Of a DNA stretch of 64,000 bases, positions 42,642 to 52,679 are shown in pieces. Source of the stretch: Agapetus fuscipes (lineage: Eukaryota; Arthropoda; Insecta; Trichoptera; Glossosomatidae); the NCBI GenBank assembly GCA_951799405.1, contig OX637337.1, positions 434,001-498,000 of the forward strand. The letters are read 5' to 3'. The notes under the pieces were generated by a model. The model was not told where the DNA came from. It made no database searches and saw only the letters and a list, made by a program, of their open reading frames with translations. The translations under genes and the position numbers were made by a program. Each line of letters begins with the position of its first letter. The first letter of the stretch is position 1.

Positions 42642-42994
42642 TACAATGTTGTTGTTACAGATCGTAGATCAACTTTTAAGGAGGCAAATGTTGAAATAAC
42701 AACAATGCTAGCCTTTAATTAATATGTATTTTTTTAAACTTGAAACACTTTATTTCCTTTCTACTTAAATGGTTTTATTTAAGTACTTTTTGATGTTTTA
42801 TAACTTCATTTTCAGTAAATAAGCAAACTTTAATTAATATTTATTTTCATTTATGCTTTTCGGTGAAATCTTTTTATTTTATAAAAATACACATTCAAAA
42901 ATGCGAAATTGATGCGAAATTTTAATTTTTAATAAAAAATATATGCGAAAATTTGTTTTTTTATTTGCGAAAATTCCGTACCTCTACCTATTAT

Positions 42995-43689
42995 GACGTG
43001 ATATGTCGCTCGACAGTGGCTTATTCATATAAAAATGAATATCAAAACGGTCGAAGCATTTTCCTCGGACAAATATTTTTCCATCTTTCGATTGCTTTTC
43101 CACTCCAGTAAATTGTTGTGTAATCGTTTAATATGTATAAAATATGTTGTTTGCCGTATATTAAAAAAAAATAAAAATAAAAATAATAATTGACCAATTT
43201 TATAAAGCGCTGTTTAGTAGCACTAGCCACCCCAAGGGCGCTTTTTTTTTTTGAAGGGCCTTATGTGTATTTTTCTCGTTTATTCTCTTCCCATGTTATG
43301 CGACCTTCCCCTCATGGAACATTTCTTGGGATCTTGAAATCGCAAACTTATCGTCTTCCGTCGATAATAAATTTCTAAATTACATAAGTATAACTCACAC
43401 TTATCGATTATCACAAGTAAGTGTGTCATGTAACAGCGATATCTGAGATATTGAAGAAAAGGAATGTCTGATATCGATAAGGAATTCTTTGAGATAGATC
43501 GATACTAAAACAGTATATTAACAGGGATATTAATAGACGCCGGGAACTGACGTATGCGCTTAGTTTTTTTTATAAATGACGATTGCGCGAATTTCTAGAA
43601 TAATTAGGCTTCTTAAATAATCAATAGTAAGAATGTTAGAATACTTTCTAATAATATAAGAGGATTCATCAGTTCATCCTCAGTCGGTG
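42995..43689. other. No gene seen
   Basis: AT-rich, with GATATCGATAAGG / ATAGATCGATAC-type short repeats at 43470-43505. No exon. Confidence 0.45.
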
Positions 43690-43745
43690 TCTCTTAAAGA
43701 CGTTGGCTAGGTCGCCCAAGAAACGTTGTGGACGATTATATCATC
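43690..43745 (+). other. GACGTTGGC-hairpin-GAAACG motif
   Basis: TTAAAGACGTTGGCTAGGTC, GCCCAAGAAACGTTG and GACGATTATATC form a copy, with two changes, of the motif at 51896 and 52089. The stem is weakened here. Confidence 0.45.
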
Positions 43746-43754
43746 AATATTATA

Positions 43755-44161
43755 TATCTGTACCTTAGAGCATAAACAACGGAAGTCCACTTTTTTGCGT
43801 TTATGAGTTAATGATGCAGAAATTCTAGTAATTAGCTTTTCTATAAGTGGTACAAATATTGGAGTCCTCGGACTCATAGTTACTAAGATATCAAGTGTAA
43901 GAAATATGGGATGCACATAAAAGTGCGAGCATAAACCACGGAAGTTCCACATACGTTGTTCATGCTCTAAGCGGGAACACATTATTTCACATAAATAAAT
44001 ATTGATAAAAGAAGACAAACAGTTTATACCGATCAAAAATATCTCCTCTAGTTTAGAAGTTATGATGGTTTAAAGTGCACATTTTCACTAAAACTCGTCT
44101 CCTGCACATTTTACTAAATGTGACTACCGTTGTTTATGCTCTTAGCCCTAAGGTACAGATA
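43755..44161. mobile_element. MITE-like element, ~407 bp
   Basis: The ends TATCTGTACCTTAGAGCATA and, in reverse complement, TATCTGTACCTTAGGGCTAA both continue as (A)GAGCATAAACAACGG. The right arm carries a 6-base insertion relative to the left. A further inverted pair (GAGCATAAACCACGG / TTGTTCATGCTC) lies inside. There is no coding capacity, and target duplications are not clear. Confidence 0.65.
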
Positions 44162-44479
44162 TTAAAAGATCTCCCACAACTGTTCGTCTAATATCCGACT
44201 AGTTTAATTACCTGACTGTAGGAATTTTATTTGTAAAATATAAGTGGAGTTGTTTAGGACAGCGTATAGATGCGAAACCTTTTTCCCAATGATCACCAAC
44301 GTTAGGGAGACCTGAGAGGTCACCCATAGAAGAGAGAAGAATATTAAATTGCAGCTCATAAAAAGAAGATGCTAATTAAAATTTTAACAATTTTCAAGTT
44401 CAAAAAGTTTTGTGAACTAAAATGAATAATTAAGACGGCTAGTACAGACATTTATTCACGTTGTAATAATTAACCGTAT
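44162..44479. other. No gene seen
   Basis: AT-rich spacer with nothing recognised. Confidence 0.45.
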
Positions 44480-44570
44480 GTGTGCTACACATAAAGTGTA
44501 ACTTTTTGCCGCATTTTCCCCGGAGCAGTCGCATGTGGCGAGTGCAACCTATTTGTTCTAACCTATTTGT
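44480..44570 (-). mobile_element. SINE-A tail fragment
   Basis: GTGCTACACATAAAGTGTAAC, TTTTTGCCGC and CGCATGTGGCGAGTGCAACC match the reverse complement of the SINE-A tail. Head and body are absent. Confidence 0.6.
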
Positions 44571-44989
44571 TTAACAATTTTCTTTCGATTTCAAAAATTC
44601 CAACTCGATGCGCACCCTTTTTTTTCTTACTAGATGCTTTATGAATAATTAGTATCTACACGGAGTAAAGAATTTCTCACGAAACTGTGCACCACTTCAC
44701 TGTCATAGATGTGTTCTCGTTTGTGTGACAGTGTGTGCTACTTTAACTCAGAGTCACGTTGTGGGGAGCCACACTCGAGGAGACGCACTTGAGCGGCCGC
44801 ACATAAGGCGACTGGCAAGTGCCAGTGTGCTGCAAACACACCAGCAGGCGCTTGTGGAGCCTGGGCAGACAATGTAAACAAACGTGTGATGTCATCAAGA
44901 CACGGCTTTCCCCAATCTTGAGATAAATGATCATCGTGTGAGAAAGACAAAAAAATCTATTCGTTGTTCGTGACTATTGTACATATTAT
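44571..44989. other. No gene seen
   Basis: GC-rich patch at 44740-44890, open on the minus strand in two frames, no motif or splice support. Confidence 0.4.
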
Positions 44990-45080
44990 ACTGGTATGGT
45001 CGTGCGGTAAGACCTCGGTCCACGAATTTGCGTTTACCAAAGAAGCGCAAGTTCGAACCCCGCCTGCCCCGTGTCCTATC
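44990..45080 (+). repeat. tRNA-like sequence (possible third SINE head)
   Basis: TGGTCGTGCGGTAAGACC looks like an A box, and AAGTTCGAACCCCGCCTGCC contains a B box. The 5' arm does not pair with CCTGCCC, and the putative anticodon arm is not clean. It is therefore a tRNA-derived repeat rather than a tRNA gene. Confidence 0.4.
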
Positions 45081-45989
45081 GACAGTAAATTTAGCTTTAA
45101 TTTTAAAGGTTTTTATAATTCATTTAAATGTTAAATAATTAAATATTTATTGAAAATGTTAATACATATATTGCTTTCAAAAAATTCTCTGATTGTCTTC
45201 TCAATTCTACTAGGAATGCCTTAAATTTAAAAGCTGTGAATTAAAAATCGTGAAAATAATGTTTTAAGTTTTGTATGGGTTTCAATCACTTACCTTTTTA
45301 TTATTGGTTAGAGGTGATAACAAGTTGACTACGGCAGGTTAACAGCGAGGGCCCATGTTTATATAGATGTGAAGACACTCAGCAGCCAGTTGGGCATTGT
45401 TCGCAGCGCGGACTTTATTGTGTTCGTAGGAAGTGTATGCAGCTTTTATTTTTGGCTTTTAGCACCTCGCTGATTGAGGAATGGGCATTTAGAGCTTTTT
45501 ACCGCATAACGAACTGCGCTGGAATTTTAAATGATTTCCATAAACTCATTTGTTCGTGAACTGTAAACACGCAGTGAGTTATCCACACAGGGAGCTCACA
45601 CATACACGTTCCACACAAGACTAACTATGCGTGTGTGTGGTGTATACTTGATGGACGCGGCGATGGAAAAGTGGAGACGGAAAATAAAAGATGGCGTAAC
45701 TTTATATACAGGGCTTCTTTATATACAAGTATTTGTATATAAAGATGTTCAGCTTTTGTATCTCAAGCTTTCGAAACGTTCTAGTTTCTTTTTAATTGTC
45801 CTTATGAAGATCAAGGTTAAGTTTGTTATTTTATTAAAGTTTGAGTACATTTGAGGCTTAAATGTAAAGCAATATTAAAAATAAATCATCTCGATGAGAT
45901 TTCTCACACCTTAAAATTTAAGAATATTTGCCGCAAAGCATTTTTAAAGGATAAATTGATTTTGAAATTTGAAGGAATTGAGCCTCATA
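45081..45989. other. No gene seen
   Basis: AT-rich with a short duplicated stretch around 45704-45745 (TTTATATACAGGG / TTTATATACAAG). No gene was recognised. Confidence 0.45.
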
Positions 45990-46450
45990 CTTTTTGATGA
46001 GCCAACCGAGCTGTTATGACTTATGTGTTATACTTCAGACCACCGCCTTTATAAATCTTCTTTTCCTTCTTCCTCAGCCTTTCTCAGTTCACTCTTGGAC
46101 GTAGTCCTCCTGCTATGTTCTCCAATCAGCTGCTGTGTTCAACCACCCCCTGTCCTCAGTCCCTTTGATGTCGTCCAGCACGCAGTTGGAGTCTCCCTTC
46201 TCCCCGCTTGGACATCCTGGGTCACCTTTGGATGATCTTCTTTGGCCACCTGTAGTTGCCCTGTCTTGAAACGTGACCTGTCCAGTGCCACTTCAGGCAG
46301 ACCATGCGCTGTTTGACATCGGTGACATCTGCGTCTGCGATCCCAGGGTTGGGGACTCTGTCATATTCATTCCCTACATCCTCTTTTCAATGGCTCCTTG
46401 GCGCGTCCTCAGTCTATCTACGACTTTAAGCTCAATGAATTTCGCCTTTA
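45990..46450 (-). pseudogene. RTE-like LINE relic, RT C-terminal region
   Basis: On the minus strand, with frame changes, the region reads LRTRQGAIEKRM, then DVTDVKQRMVCLKWHWTGHV followed by SRQGNYRW and PRMSKRGEGRLQ. This fits the W-x-GH-x-x-R, RW and GRP-like blocks C-terminal to reverse transcriptase in RTE-type LINEs. Multiple stops make it long dead. It shares a segment with 25458-25520. Confidence 0.6.
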
Positions 46451-46864
46451 AATACTGACGATAGCTTATGAAATGCCTTGCCGTCCGTTTTCCTGTGATT
46501 ATTTGAGCACACTCACGTGTGCTGGCGCCTCCACTGTGAGGTTAAGAGGGAGAAGAGTGCTGAGAGTAAATATGTGAGATGCCACTCACAATGGGCGCGC
46601 ACTCGCCACTGACGAACACACAGCTTCTTGCGAAAAACATAAAATTGCACACTTCAGAACTTTTCTTCAGTGTTTGTTAATATGAAGAAATTTTGCTGTT
46701 TTTTATCCAAAACAACTCGTCTCTGGCATCAAGTCGATGTGTTGGTTAACAGGAAAGCTCTGCACAGAATCTTCCCCTCCTGACTGTCCTGCTTGTGTTG
46801 CTCCAGCTCACATTTATCTTGCCGCCCATGCCATCATGGAAAACCTGGATGTCCTCTCAATAAG
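46451..46864. other. No gene seen
   Basis: Mixed sequence. The frame at 46737-46955 runs into the SINE-A head and is not a gene. Confidence 0.45.
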
Positions 46865-47125
46865 GACATCGTTACGTCGATATCAAAGTAAGGGCGTTGC
46901 TTGTATTCCATGTCGAGAGCTAGGGTTCGATCCTCACCGAAGGTGTCCCAAATGATTTCCCGTTTCGATGTTTCGTTATTACGGGCTTGAAATATCTAGC
47001 CCGTAATAAAATACCAACATTTTTTTTTACGTGTAGGAATGAATAGGTTTCACATACCACATACTATTCCTTCGAGAACAACGCGGGAGGAAGTTGCTTT
47101 ATATGTGCTGCTAAGTTTCGTTTAC
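46865..47125 (+). mobile_element. SINE-A copy, shortened
   Basis: It has a degraded head (CATTCCATGTCGAGAGC-like, B box GGGTTCGATCCTC) and GTGTCCCAAATGATTTCCCG. It then jumps to the tail region (AATAGGTTTCACATACC, TTCGAGAACAACGCGG, GTGCTGCTAAGTT). The middle third is missing. Confidence 0.7.
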
Positions 47126-47825
47126 GTTTTTTTCGCCCCACCAACAATTAATTATCATTTATTCCTTTAAGTTTCATTTTATTCGTAGAAGATCTTCATT
47201 ATTTCCATGAGGTAGTTGACGGTGTACGCGCCTGGTTTGTCTTTTAGAGATTAAAAAATATTGGCGTCAAAACTTGGGCTGGAATTTATTAAATTATTAT
47301 ACAAAGGTTAAAAATTTACTAAATTAAGTCAACGAGTGTAGACAAATCAGTGAAATACCTATAGCATTGTGAAATAACTGTCAGTATCATGAAGGTACTA
47401 CATGTAGTATCGTGTATTGAGCCAGCCAGCTTTACCTCACAGATGCTGGTTTTCTCAATAGCGCGTAATTCAGTGATACCTACAAACTGCAGGAAAACCA
47501 TTATGCAACTTGGAAAATACACAACGCAGATAAAAACTTGGAGTACTATTGTGATAAGATATTCCCGAGAACTCTTTATTTTAACATTATGCTAAATTCC
47601 GAATGATTATTGACTCCCGAAATAAAGAAGTATATTTAGTTGGTGTTTATATTTTCTCTGCGGGAATAGCTGATATTGCGGGAATGTGGATGTAAATATT
47701 GACGATGAAATATTTTTAAATCTAAACTAATCACGAAATGAAACTGAGCAGGACTCATCCACGCCGCGGCCCACGGACTCGTGGACTATGGAAGACTCTG
47801 GACGGGCAACCATATCAACATTATG
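47126..47825. other. No gene seen
   Basis: AT-rich, with no exon or repeat recognised. Confidence 0.45.
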
Positions 47826-48330
47826 GAGATTATCTATAACCTAAGTTGCAAATATAAATTGGCATTTGTGCAATCACAAGCAGGCACATGTAAGTGCACG
47901 CTTACACATACTACGTTTGTACATACAAAATAAACCAAACCTCACATGATGCTGGAGTGATGTTTTCCGGGATCTGTTGCCGTGGTCTGTGGGAGCTGGA
48001 GCTTCCATACGTTTCACCCATTTCTACGATGGGCTTTTTCATAACCATACTTCACATCATCATACTTCACGCTGAAGAAGCCCATCGTAGAAATGGGGGA
48101 AACGTACGGAAGCTCCAGCTCCCACAGACCACGGCAATAGATCCCGGAAAACATCACTCCAGCATTATCAGCCGGCCGTGTAAGTCAAAAACTCTTATTA
48201 AACCTCACATGAACATAAACTTTGTAACTCCTGCCGCCTTTCCCTGAACCCGAGGTGGCATTGGCAAAATTGATCCATTTTTTTACAGCATGGGGGGTCA
48301 GCTTCATACCAATCTATTAGTCAAGGAACG
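47826..48330 (-). mobile_element. RTE-like LINE 3' UTR interrupted by an insertion
   Basis: The minus-strand UTR is in two parts. 47826-47949 begins with the 3' end ATAACCTAAGTTGCAAAT. 48200-48330 holds AACATAAACTTTGTAACTCC, GAGGTGGCATTGGCAAAATT and GGGGGTCAGCTTCATACC. A foreign 250-bp piece separates them and the junction sequence AAACCTCACATGA is present twice. Confidence 0.8.
47950..48199. mobile_element. Head-to-head palindromic insertion with 13-bp target duplication
   Basis: The insert is flanked by AAACCTCACATGA at 47937-47949 and 48200-48212. Inside, a left arm (from TGCTGGAGTGATGTTTTCCG at 47950) is the inverted copy of a right arm ending near 48165 (ACATCACTCCAGCA). The arms are about 95 bp and differ at a few bases. 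The right arm matches the dispersed family at 16370 and 14160, including CTGAAGA, a CCCAT...ATGGG hairpin and GAAACGTACGGAAGCTCCAG. A 13-bp duplication suggests insertion through reverse transcription rather than a cut-and-paste transposase. Inverted partial copies are known for Penelope-like elements, though that assignment is unproven. Confidence 0.75.
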
Positions 48331-48724
48331 AAAATGGAGATTGTAATTATTTCAATTTACGTAGACACAGCAGTGTGTAGGTAAGGCAAAGACAAACATT
48401 TGATTTCGTAGAAGGTTTCAAAGAAAACTGTTGCTTAATTTCAGACACACTTTTTTATTATTCATAATTATTTTTACATACCTATTCCTTTTTACAGAAT
48501 AGCACATTTTCACTTTTACAAATGAGAAGCTAACAAGACTGTAAAACAGCGCCGTTTAATAGTTACGTTCAGCTTTGTGTAGTAGTGATCATACATAGAT
48601 CAGTATTGCATTGTTTCACCTTTAGGCTGATTACAGATGATGCAGGCCATGATTATTGTATTACTAAAAGGGAGTCCTGTCTGTCACCATGATCTACAAA
48701 AGGCATTTCCGGTTGTGTTGCTTA
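48331..48724. other. No gene seen
   Basis: AT-rich, with nothing recognised. Confidence 0.45.
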
Positions 48725-48907
48725 CCATTTGTATCTGCTGGTTGCCATTTTCTGGGAAAGGCAGTGCCTTGTTCTAGTCATTTGTCTCTGCTGGTCGCCA
48801 TCCTCTTGTAAAGGCAGTGCCTTGTTCTAGTCATTTGTCTCTGCTGGTCGCCATCCTCTTGTAAAGGCAGTGCCTTGTTCTAGTCATTGGTCTCTGCTGG
48901 TTGCCAT
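48725..48907. repeat. 53-bp tandem repeat, about three units
   Basis: Units start with AAGGCAGTGCCTTGTTCTAG at 48758, 48811 and 48864 and continue TCATTTGTCTCTGCTGGTCG, CCATCCTCTTGTA. Half-units flank both sides. Part of the unit is also present once at 10487-10545. Confidence 0.9.
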
Positions 48908-50009
48908 AAGTATAGAAGAATCGACACCAAGTTTAAGATCCTAGAAGTATAATGTTCTTCCGCGACCTCTCGCGCGCCTATTTACATTTAAAAGCATCCA
49001 ATCTGTATATTATTCCTGCTTACTGTTTTCACTTACTGTCTTAGATTTTTCCACGTCCAATGGTCTCACTAATGTAGCCCCTCTAATGAGCGTTTAAGTT
49101 TTAATGTATTTTTAGTGAAACTCTTGTAGAGTTCACGCGTGTGGTTGTATCCTTGGGTACTGTTTAGCTTCTCTGATTGAGTGACCCAGCCTGGCAGGGA
49201 ATGCGCGCAGACACGCATGAATGAAGAGCTGGGCGGGAGCAGAGCGCGCCTCACGATTTGTATGTAAATACTCGCTGCATACCTCATTAACATTAACCTG
49301 GATTTCTGTGTTAAGCTCAACATCAGCAAGTAAAGGCAGCCTGTGCACAGCAGACATGGGGCTGAGATGTGTGTGAGGAAGTGGAATTGATTTCTAAAAT
49401 TTCAAACTCTCACTAAAATAGTTTAGCTTTCGTTTACTTGAAGTGCACGAAATGTTTTTATTATGACGTAATTTAACTCACAAGGAAATTAATGATTACA
49501 TTTTTTTAGGATCCGAGACACCTATTATCTATAATCCTAAATGCAAAGATATTATATTGGCATTTAGGATTCATATAAAATGCTATCTTTATACATGAAA
49601 CTTAGTCTAGCACACACGATATTTTATTATACTCAAAGGCATTTCATTTGTTTTCTCTTTATTTAAAATTGTAGAAGTATACCGACATTCACCAACACCT
49701 CAGGCTCGTGACTTGTCATAACAAGTAATTAGAAAACGAGATTGATTACAAGTATTGTTTGTTTTCTGATGTAATTAAACCATAAACTAAAGTATTTACT
49801 GGTAATTTTGTCATAAACTTTCCCGCCTATGTTGTGAGATTACTGGATGAATGCCTCGTCGCTTTCAGATGCGCTTTATGGCGGTTTCACGTGGCCATGT
49901 TGGCTTTCTGCACACAGGGAGTAAATCAAAGTAGACGTTCACGTCACACGAGGCACTTGCTGAAGTTGCTCATTTACAATTTTATGTGATCTCATGACCG
50001 TTTCAGATA
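48908..50009. other. No gene seen
   Basis: A GC-richer patch at 49130-49270 has frames on the minus strand without motif. A LINE UTR 3' scrap (TCTATAATCCTAAATGCAAAG) lies at 49530-49580. Confidence 0.4.
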
Positions 50010-50235
50010 TTTTGTCTGGTTGGCAGAGGACTTACGTGCGACGCTAGAGGGAAGGGTTCAATCCCTTCCAAGGAAATTAGAACTGATTTTCTTTTCACGA
50101 ATTTATTAAAAAATTTAAATCAAAATACCGACTGGGCTTACTCAGCCTTCACAAGAAATGAGAACATGTTCTATAAAGAGTAGGGAAACCCCCAATTCAA
50201 TTGGTGTAAGGTCGGCCCCTTATCTGGGAAAAGAG
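50010..50235 (+). mobile_element. SINE-A copy, diverged
   Basis: A head remnant (GGTTCAATCCCTTCCAAGG) precedes AGAACTGATTTTCTTTTCAC, CCGACTGGGCTTACTCAGCC, AGTAGGGAAACCCCCAATTC and GTGTAAGGTCGGCCCCTTATC. The copy stops before the CCCCTTCGGGG block, where a minus-strand SINE-B begins. Confidence 0.65.
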
Positions 50236-50400
50236 GATGGACCTTTGTTGACCGGTCTTTGTTAAACATGTTTGAATTTTCAGCCCAGCGAAGAGCGTAT
50301 TTGAAAATAAAATGTTTTTTTTGGAATATGCCGGGATTCCAACCTTAGACCTTCCGATTACGAGTCCCTAGCGTTAACCACTCTACTACAGAGTGGTATA
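50236..50400 (-). mobile_element. SINE-B copy, minus strand, 3' truncated
   Basis: The reverse complement gives the head (GGTTGGAATCCCGGC region), TTTCAAATACGCTCTTCGCT, AAACATGTTTAACAAAGACC and GGTCAACAAAGGTCCATC. The 3' body beyond GGTCCATC is missing. Confidence 0.65.
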
Positions 50401-50614
50401 AGACAGCCTTTTCGGCTTCTATTACAAGTTAAAGCGAGTCACAACTCAGTCGTAGTGCTGGAACACAAGTAATATTATACTTAAGTAGCTGTCGGTGGGG
50501 ATCCCGGCTTTAAACTGAGGATAAACTCCATCTTAGCATTGAAGCAAAAACGTTCGCTAAATAAGCTTTTTAGATTTCACACATTTTTGGACAAAACCTT
50601 TTTGTTGAGTTAGA
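50401..50614. other. No gene seen
   Basis: A short spacer. Nothing was recognised. Confidence 0.4.
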
Positions 50615-51115
50615 CCTGTCCGTAGTTCAGTGGTAGCACTTCGGACTCTGAATGGAAGGTTGTGAGTTCGAATCCCGGCGGAGCACAAAAAATATTATAC
50701 TATTTATATTTTCAAATTTGCTCTGTGCCGGGTTGAAAAATTCATAAACCTTTACCAATGACCGATCACCAAAGGTCCATCCAGCCTTACAGCAAGTGGA
50801 TCTTGCTTGAGAATTGGCGCTTTGTAGCGACGACGACCAAGCTCGTAAAAAGGTCAATAGCTCAAATGGTAGAATGCTTGCATTCCATGCCGAGAGCAAC
50901 GGTTCGATCTCAAAGTTTACTCAGCTTTCCCAAAAAATGAGAACTAGCCCCCCCGGGAGCTGGGAAACCCCCACTTCAACTGAAAGTGGTTGGTGTGAGG
51001 CCGGCCTCCTTACCCCTAAAAATAAATAGGTCCCGAATTGCCACATGCGACCCCTTCGGGGATAACGCAGGCAAGAAGTTACACTATATGTGTAGTTTAG
51101 TTGCGTAAACGTAAT
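50615..51115 (+). mobile_element. Composite SINE (SINE-B joined to SINE-A), copy 1
   Basis: A SINE-B from its head (GTCCGTAGTTCAGTGGTAGC, GAGTTCGAATCCCGGC) to GACGACCAAGCTCGTAAAAA is joined at about 50850 to a SINE-A head (GGTCAATAGCTCAAATGGTA). The SINE-A half has a diagnostic deletion: GGTTCGATCTC runs directly into AAAGTTTACTCAGC, removing about 75 bp. It ends with the normal SINE-A tail. An identical junction and deletion occur at 60296-60722, so this is a composite family and not two chance neighbours. It carries two tRNA-like heads. Confidence 0.85.
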
Positions 51116-51488
51116 GTTTAATGATTGAGGCATAGAGCGGCCGTTTCAGTATTCGTATCGTCTCCCCCTGTGCGGCCGACCACTACCGTGTTGACCAGGC
51201 GCGGACCTGCAGCTACTGGGAACTCCGCAGAGCGCCTGATAGAGTAATTAATAATACAAGTATTCCTGGCTCTAATCTCACGGACATGGGGCGGGAATGA
51301 TTGCCAGCGCAGTGAACGTTATAATTTCAGAGATATTAGAGCTTGCAGATGAAGTGCGGCTGCATAAGCTGACGTAATTACTGCACCTTATCTGCAGTGC
51401 GTGGCGATGATGTAGCTGCATTGAATGTTTGCCCCTCCATCACGTTAGTGCCCCGACACGAGTACATTGTCGTGCTAGTAAGCTCTAT
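51116..51488. other. No gene seen; regulatory-looking patch
   Basis: A GC-richer patch holds AGTAATTAATAATAC and CTGACGTAATTACTGCA with no frame of note. It is possibly regulatory on composition alone. Confidence 0.35.
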
Positions 51489-51743
51489 CGCTCCCCCAGT
51501 TCTTGTTTACCGTATACGCCAATCTTGTCAAATATGAATTTTTCATGCAGTTGTCTTATGAATAAAATTCTACACAATCTGAGCTAAGAAAAACTGTACA
51601 ACTCGATAATGTGAGAGTTCTTTTAAATATTTTTTAAATAAATTTCCAGTTTTCATAAGACACATTGGCCCAGTACACATGCAAACATTGCTCATGTAAA
51701 ATTTTCTCAATGGCGTATACGATAAACAAGAACTAAGGCAACG
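51489..51743. mobile_element. 255-bp MITE, copy 2
   Basis: The same ends as copy 1 (CGCTCCCCCAGTTCTTGTTT and reverse complement CGTTGCCTTAGTTCTTGTTT), with CTAT outside both ends (51485-51488, 51744-51747). The length is identical to the other copies. Confidence 0.85.
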
Positions 51744-51892
51744 CTATGTCAAGGAAATCCGAATAGTAGATGAAAGAAACAATTTTTAAGGTAGGTAAAG
51801 TAAAATTTTACTGAAGTTACGGTCGTTAGGTGCAAGCTGGAACTACGGTCATTTGACATTCCTTCAAATATTCAGTTAGATAATTAAACAGT

Positions 51893-52180
51893 CGTCTGAA
51901 GACGTTGGCTATGTCGCCAACGAAACGTCGAGAATGATATAAGTTCTCCTATAACGGTCTAATTTCCTTACTGTGTATATTTGAAAATATGAAGTAACAG
52001 TCGTTTGGCATATTTATAAATTACACTTTTTGGCTTTATGGTGAACCGTTGCGTTGTAGGAGAACATTCATTATTCTCGACGTGCCTCCTGATGACGTTG
52101 GCTGCGACGCCAATGAATTGCCAAGAATACTATGACTTCTCCTATAACGGTTCTTGAAATCTCCTTTATTGTTTTGAGAA
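51893..52180 (+). repeat. Two CTGANGA-hairpin motif repeats in tandem
   Basis: At 51896 CTGAAGACGTTGGCTATGTC is followed by GCCAACGAAACGTCG. About 190 bp later, at 52089, CTGATGACGTTGGCTGCGAC is followed by GCCAATGAATTGCC. Each is followed by a shared block (AGTTCTCCTATAACGGT / ACTTCTCCTATAACGGT). The stem GTTGGC/GCCAA(C/T) is preserved while the loop varies, which suggests RNA structure or element-end structure. Confidence 0.6.
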
Positions 52181-52679
52181 TTAATTTTCATTTTAAATTT
52201 TGCAGTATTTTTCCTGTATTAAACGAATGTATCACGAGATTTACACAAAGTTAGAGTACCTAACCGTGAATGCCATTTTGCTAATCGGCTATTTTCTGCG
52301 TGACGTTTTGTGTTTTGGCGGCATTGCAAGCAGGATTTCCCTCGCGGTAATAACAATAACTCATGTTAAGGTCGCTACTTATCCGCGTCCATCTCATCCA
52401 TTGCCATAAATTAATTAAACAATGCAATAACTCACAATCGACTGGAGGAAATGCAGCGCCAGACTAACTGTACTTCCACTGGTCCACCACTTCTTAGACC
52501 TGTGTACGTCTCAATGATTAAATTCACGTTTAAACTCAACAACAAAAATCTACGGAATGTAAAACAGCGCCTCAAGCGACAGTTTTAGTCCCGATATGAT
52601 TGAGTTAAAAACTTAAGTTTACTGAACACCAAGTAAAAAACATTTGCATAAACTTGGCGTAAATTTAAAATGTATGGAC
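52181..52679. other. No gene seen
   Basis: No exon or repeat was recognised. Confidence 0.45.

Larger units (their letters stand above)
40840..42722 (+). pseudogene. hAT transposase C-terminal remnant
   Basis: A first stretch reads HLLDEYEKVDKEMLKTAND. A frameshift near 41000 leads to a frame with NKAFFHISQLFCPSV, ELIDGYTHFHRLI, DVKDILMATKCCFPS and then SPTNSVDAERFFSK at 41333. The S-x-D-x-E-R-x-F-S motif is the core of the hAT dimerisation domain. The frame is cut at this point by the mariner element. Past its right TA it resumes at 42642 with Tyr, NVVVTDRRSTFKEANVE and a short tail ending at TAA 42720-42722. The remnant lacks the catalytic N-terminal two-thirds and cannot be active. Confidence 0.85.
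40768..42986 (+). mobile_element. hAT element, deleted and interrupted
   Basis: The ends TAGAGGTTCGATTAAATACC and, in reverse complement, TAGAGGTACGGAATTTTCGC are flanked by a perfect 8-bp direct repeat CCTATTAT (40760-40767 and 42987-42994), the hAT signature. Subterminal ATGCGAAAT motifs occur at both ends. Removing the nested mariner element and one TA leaves about 911 bp, too short for a complete transposase (hAT transposases usually exceed 500 residues). The element is therefore a deletion derivative holding only the C-terminal region. Confidence 0.9.
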
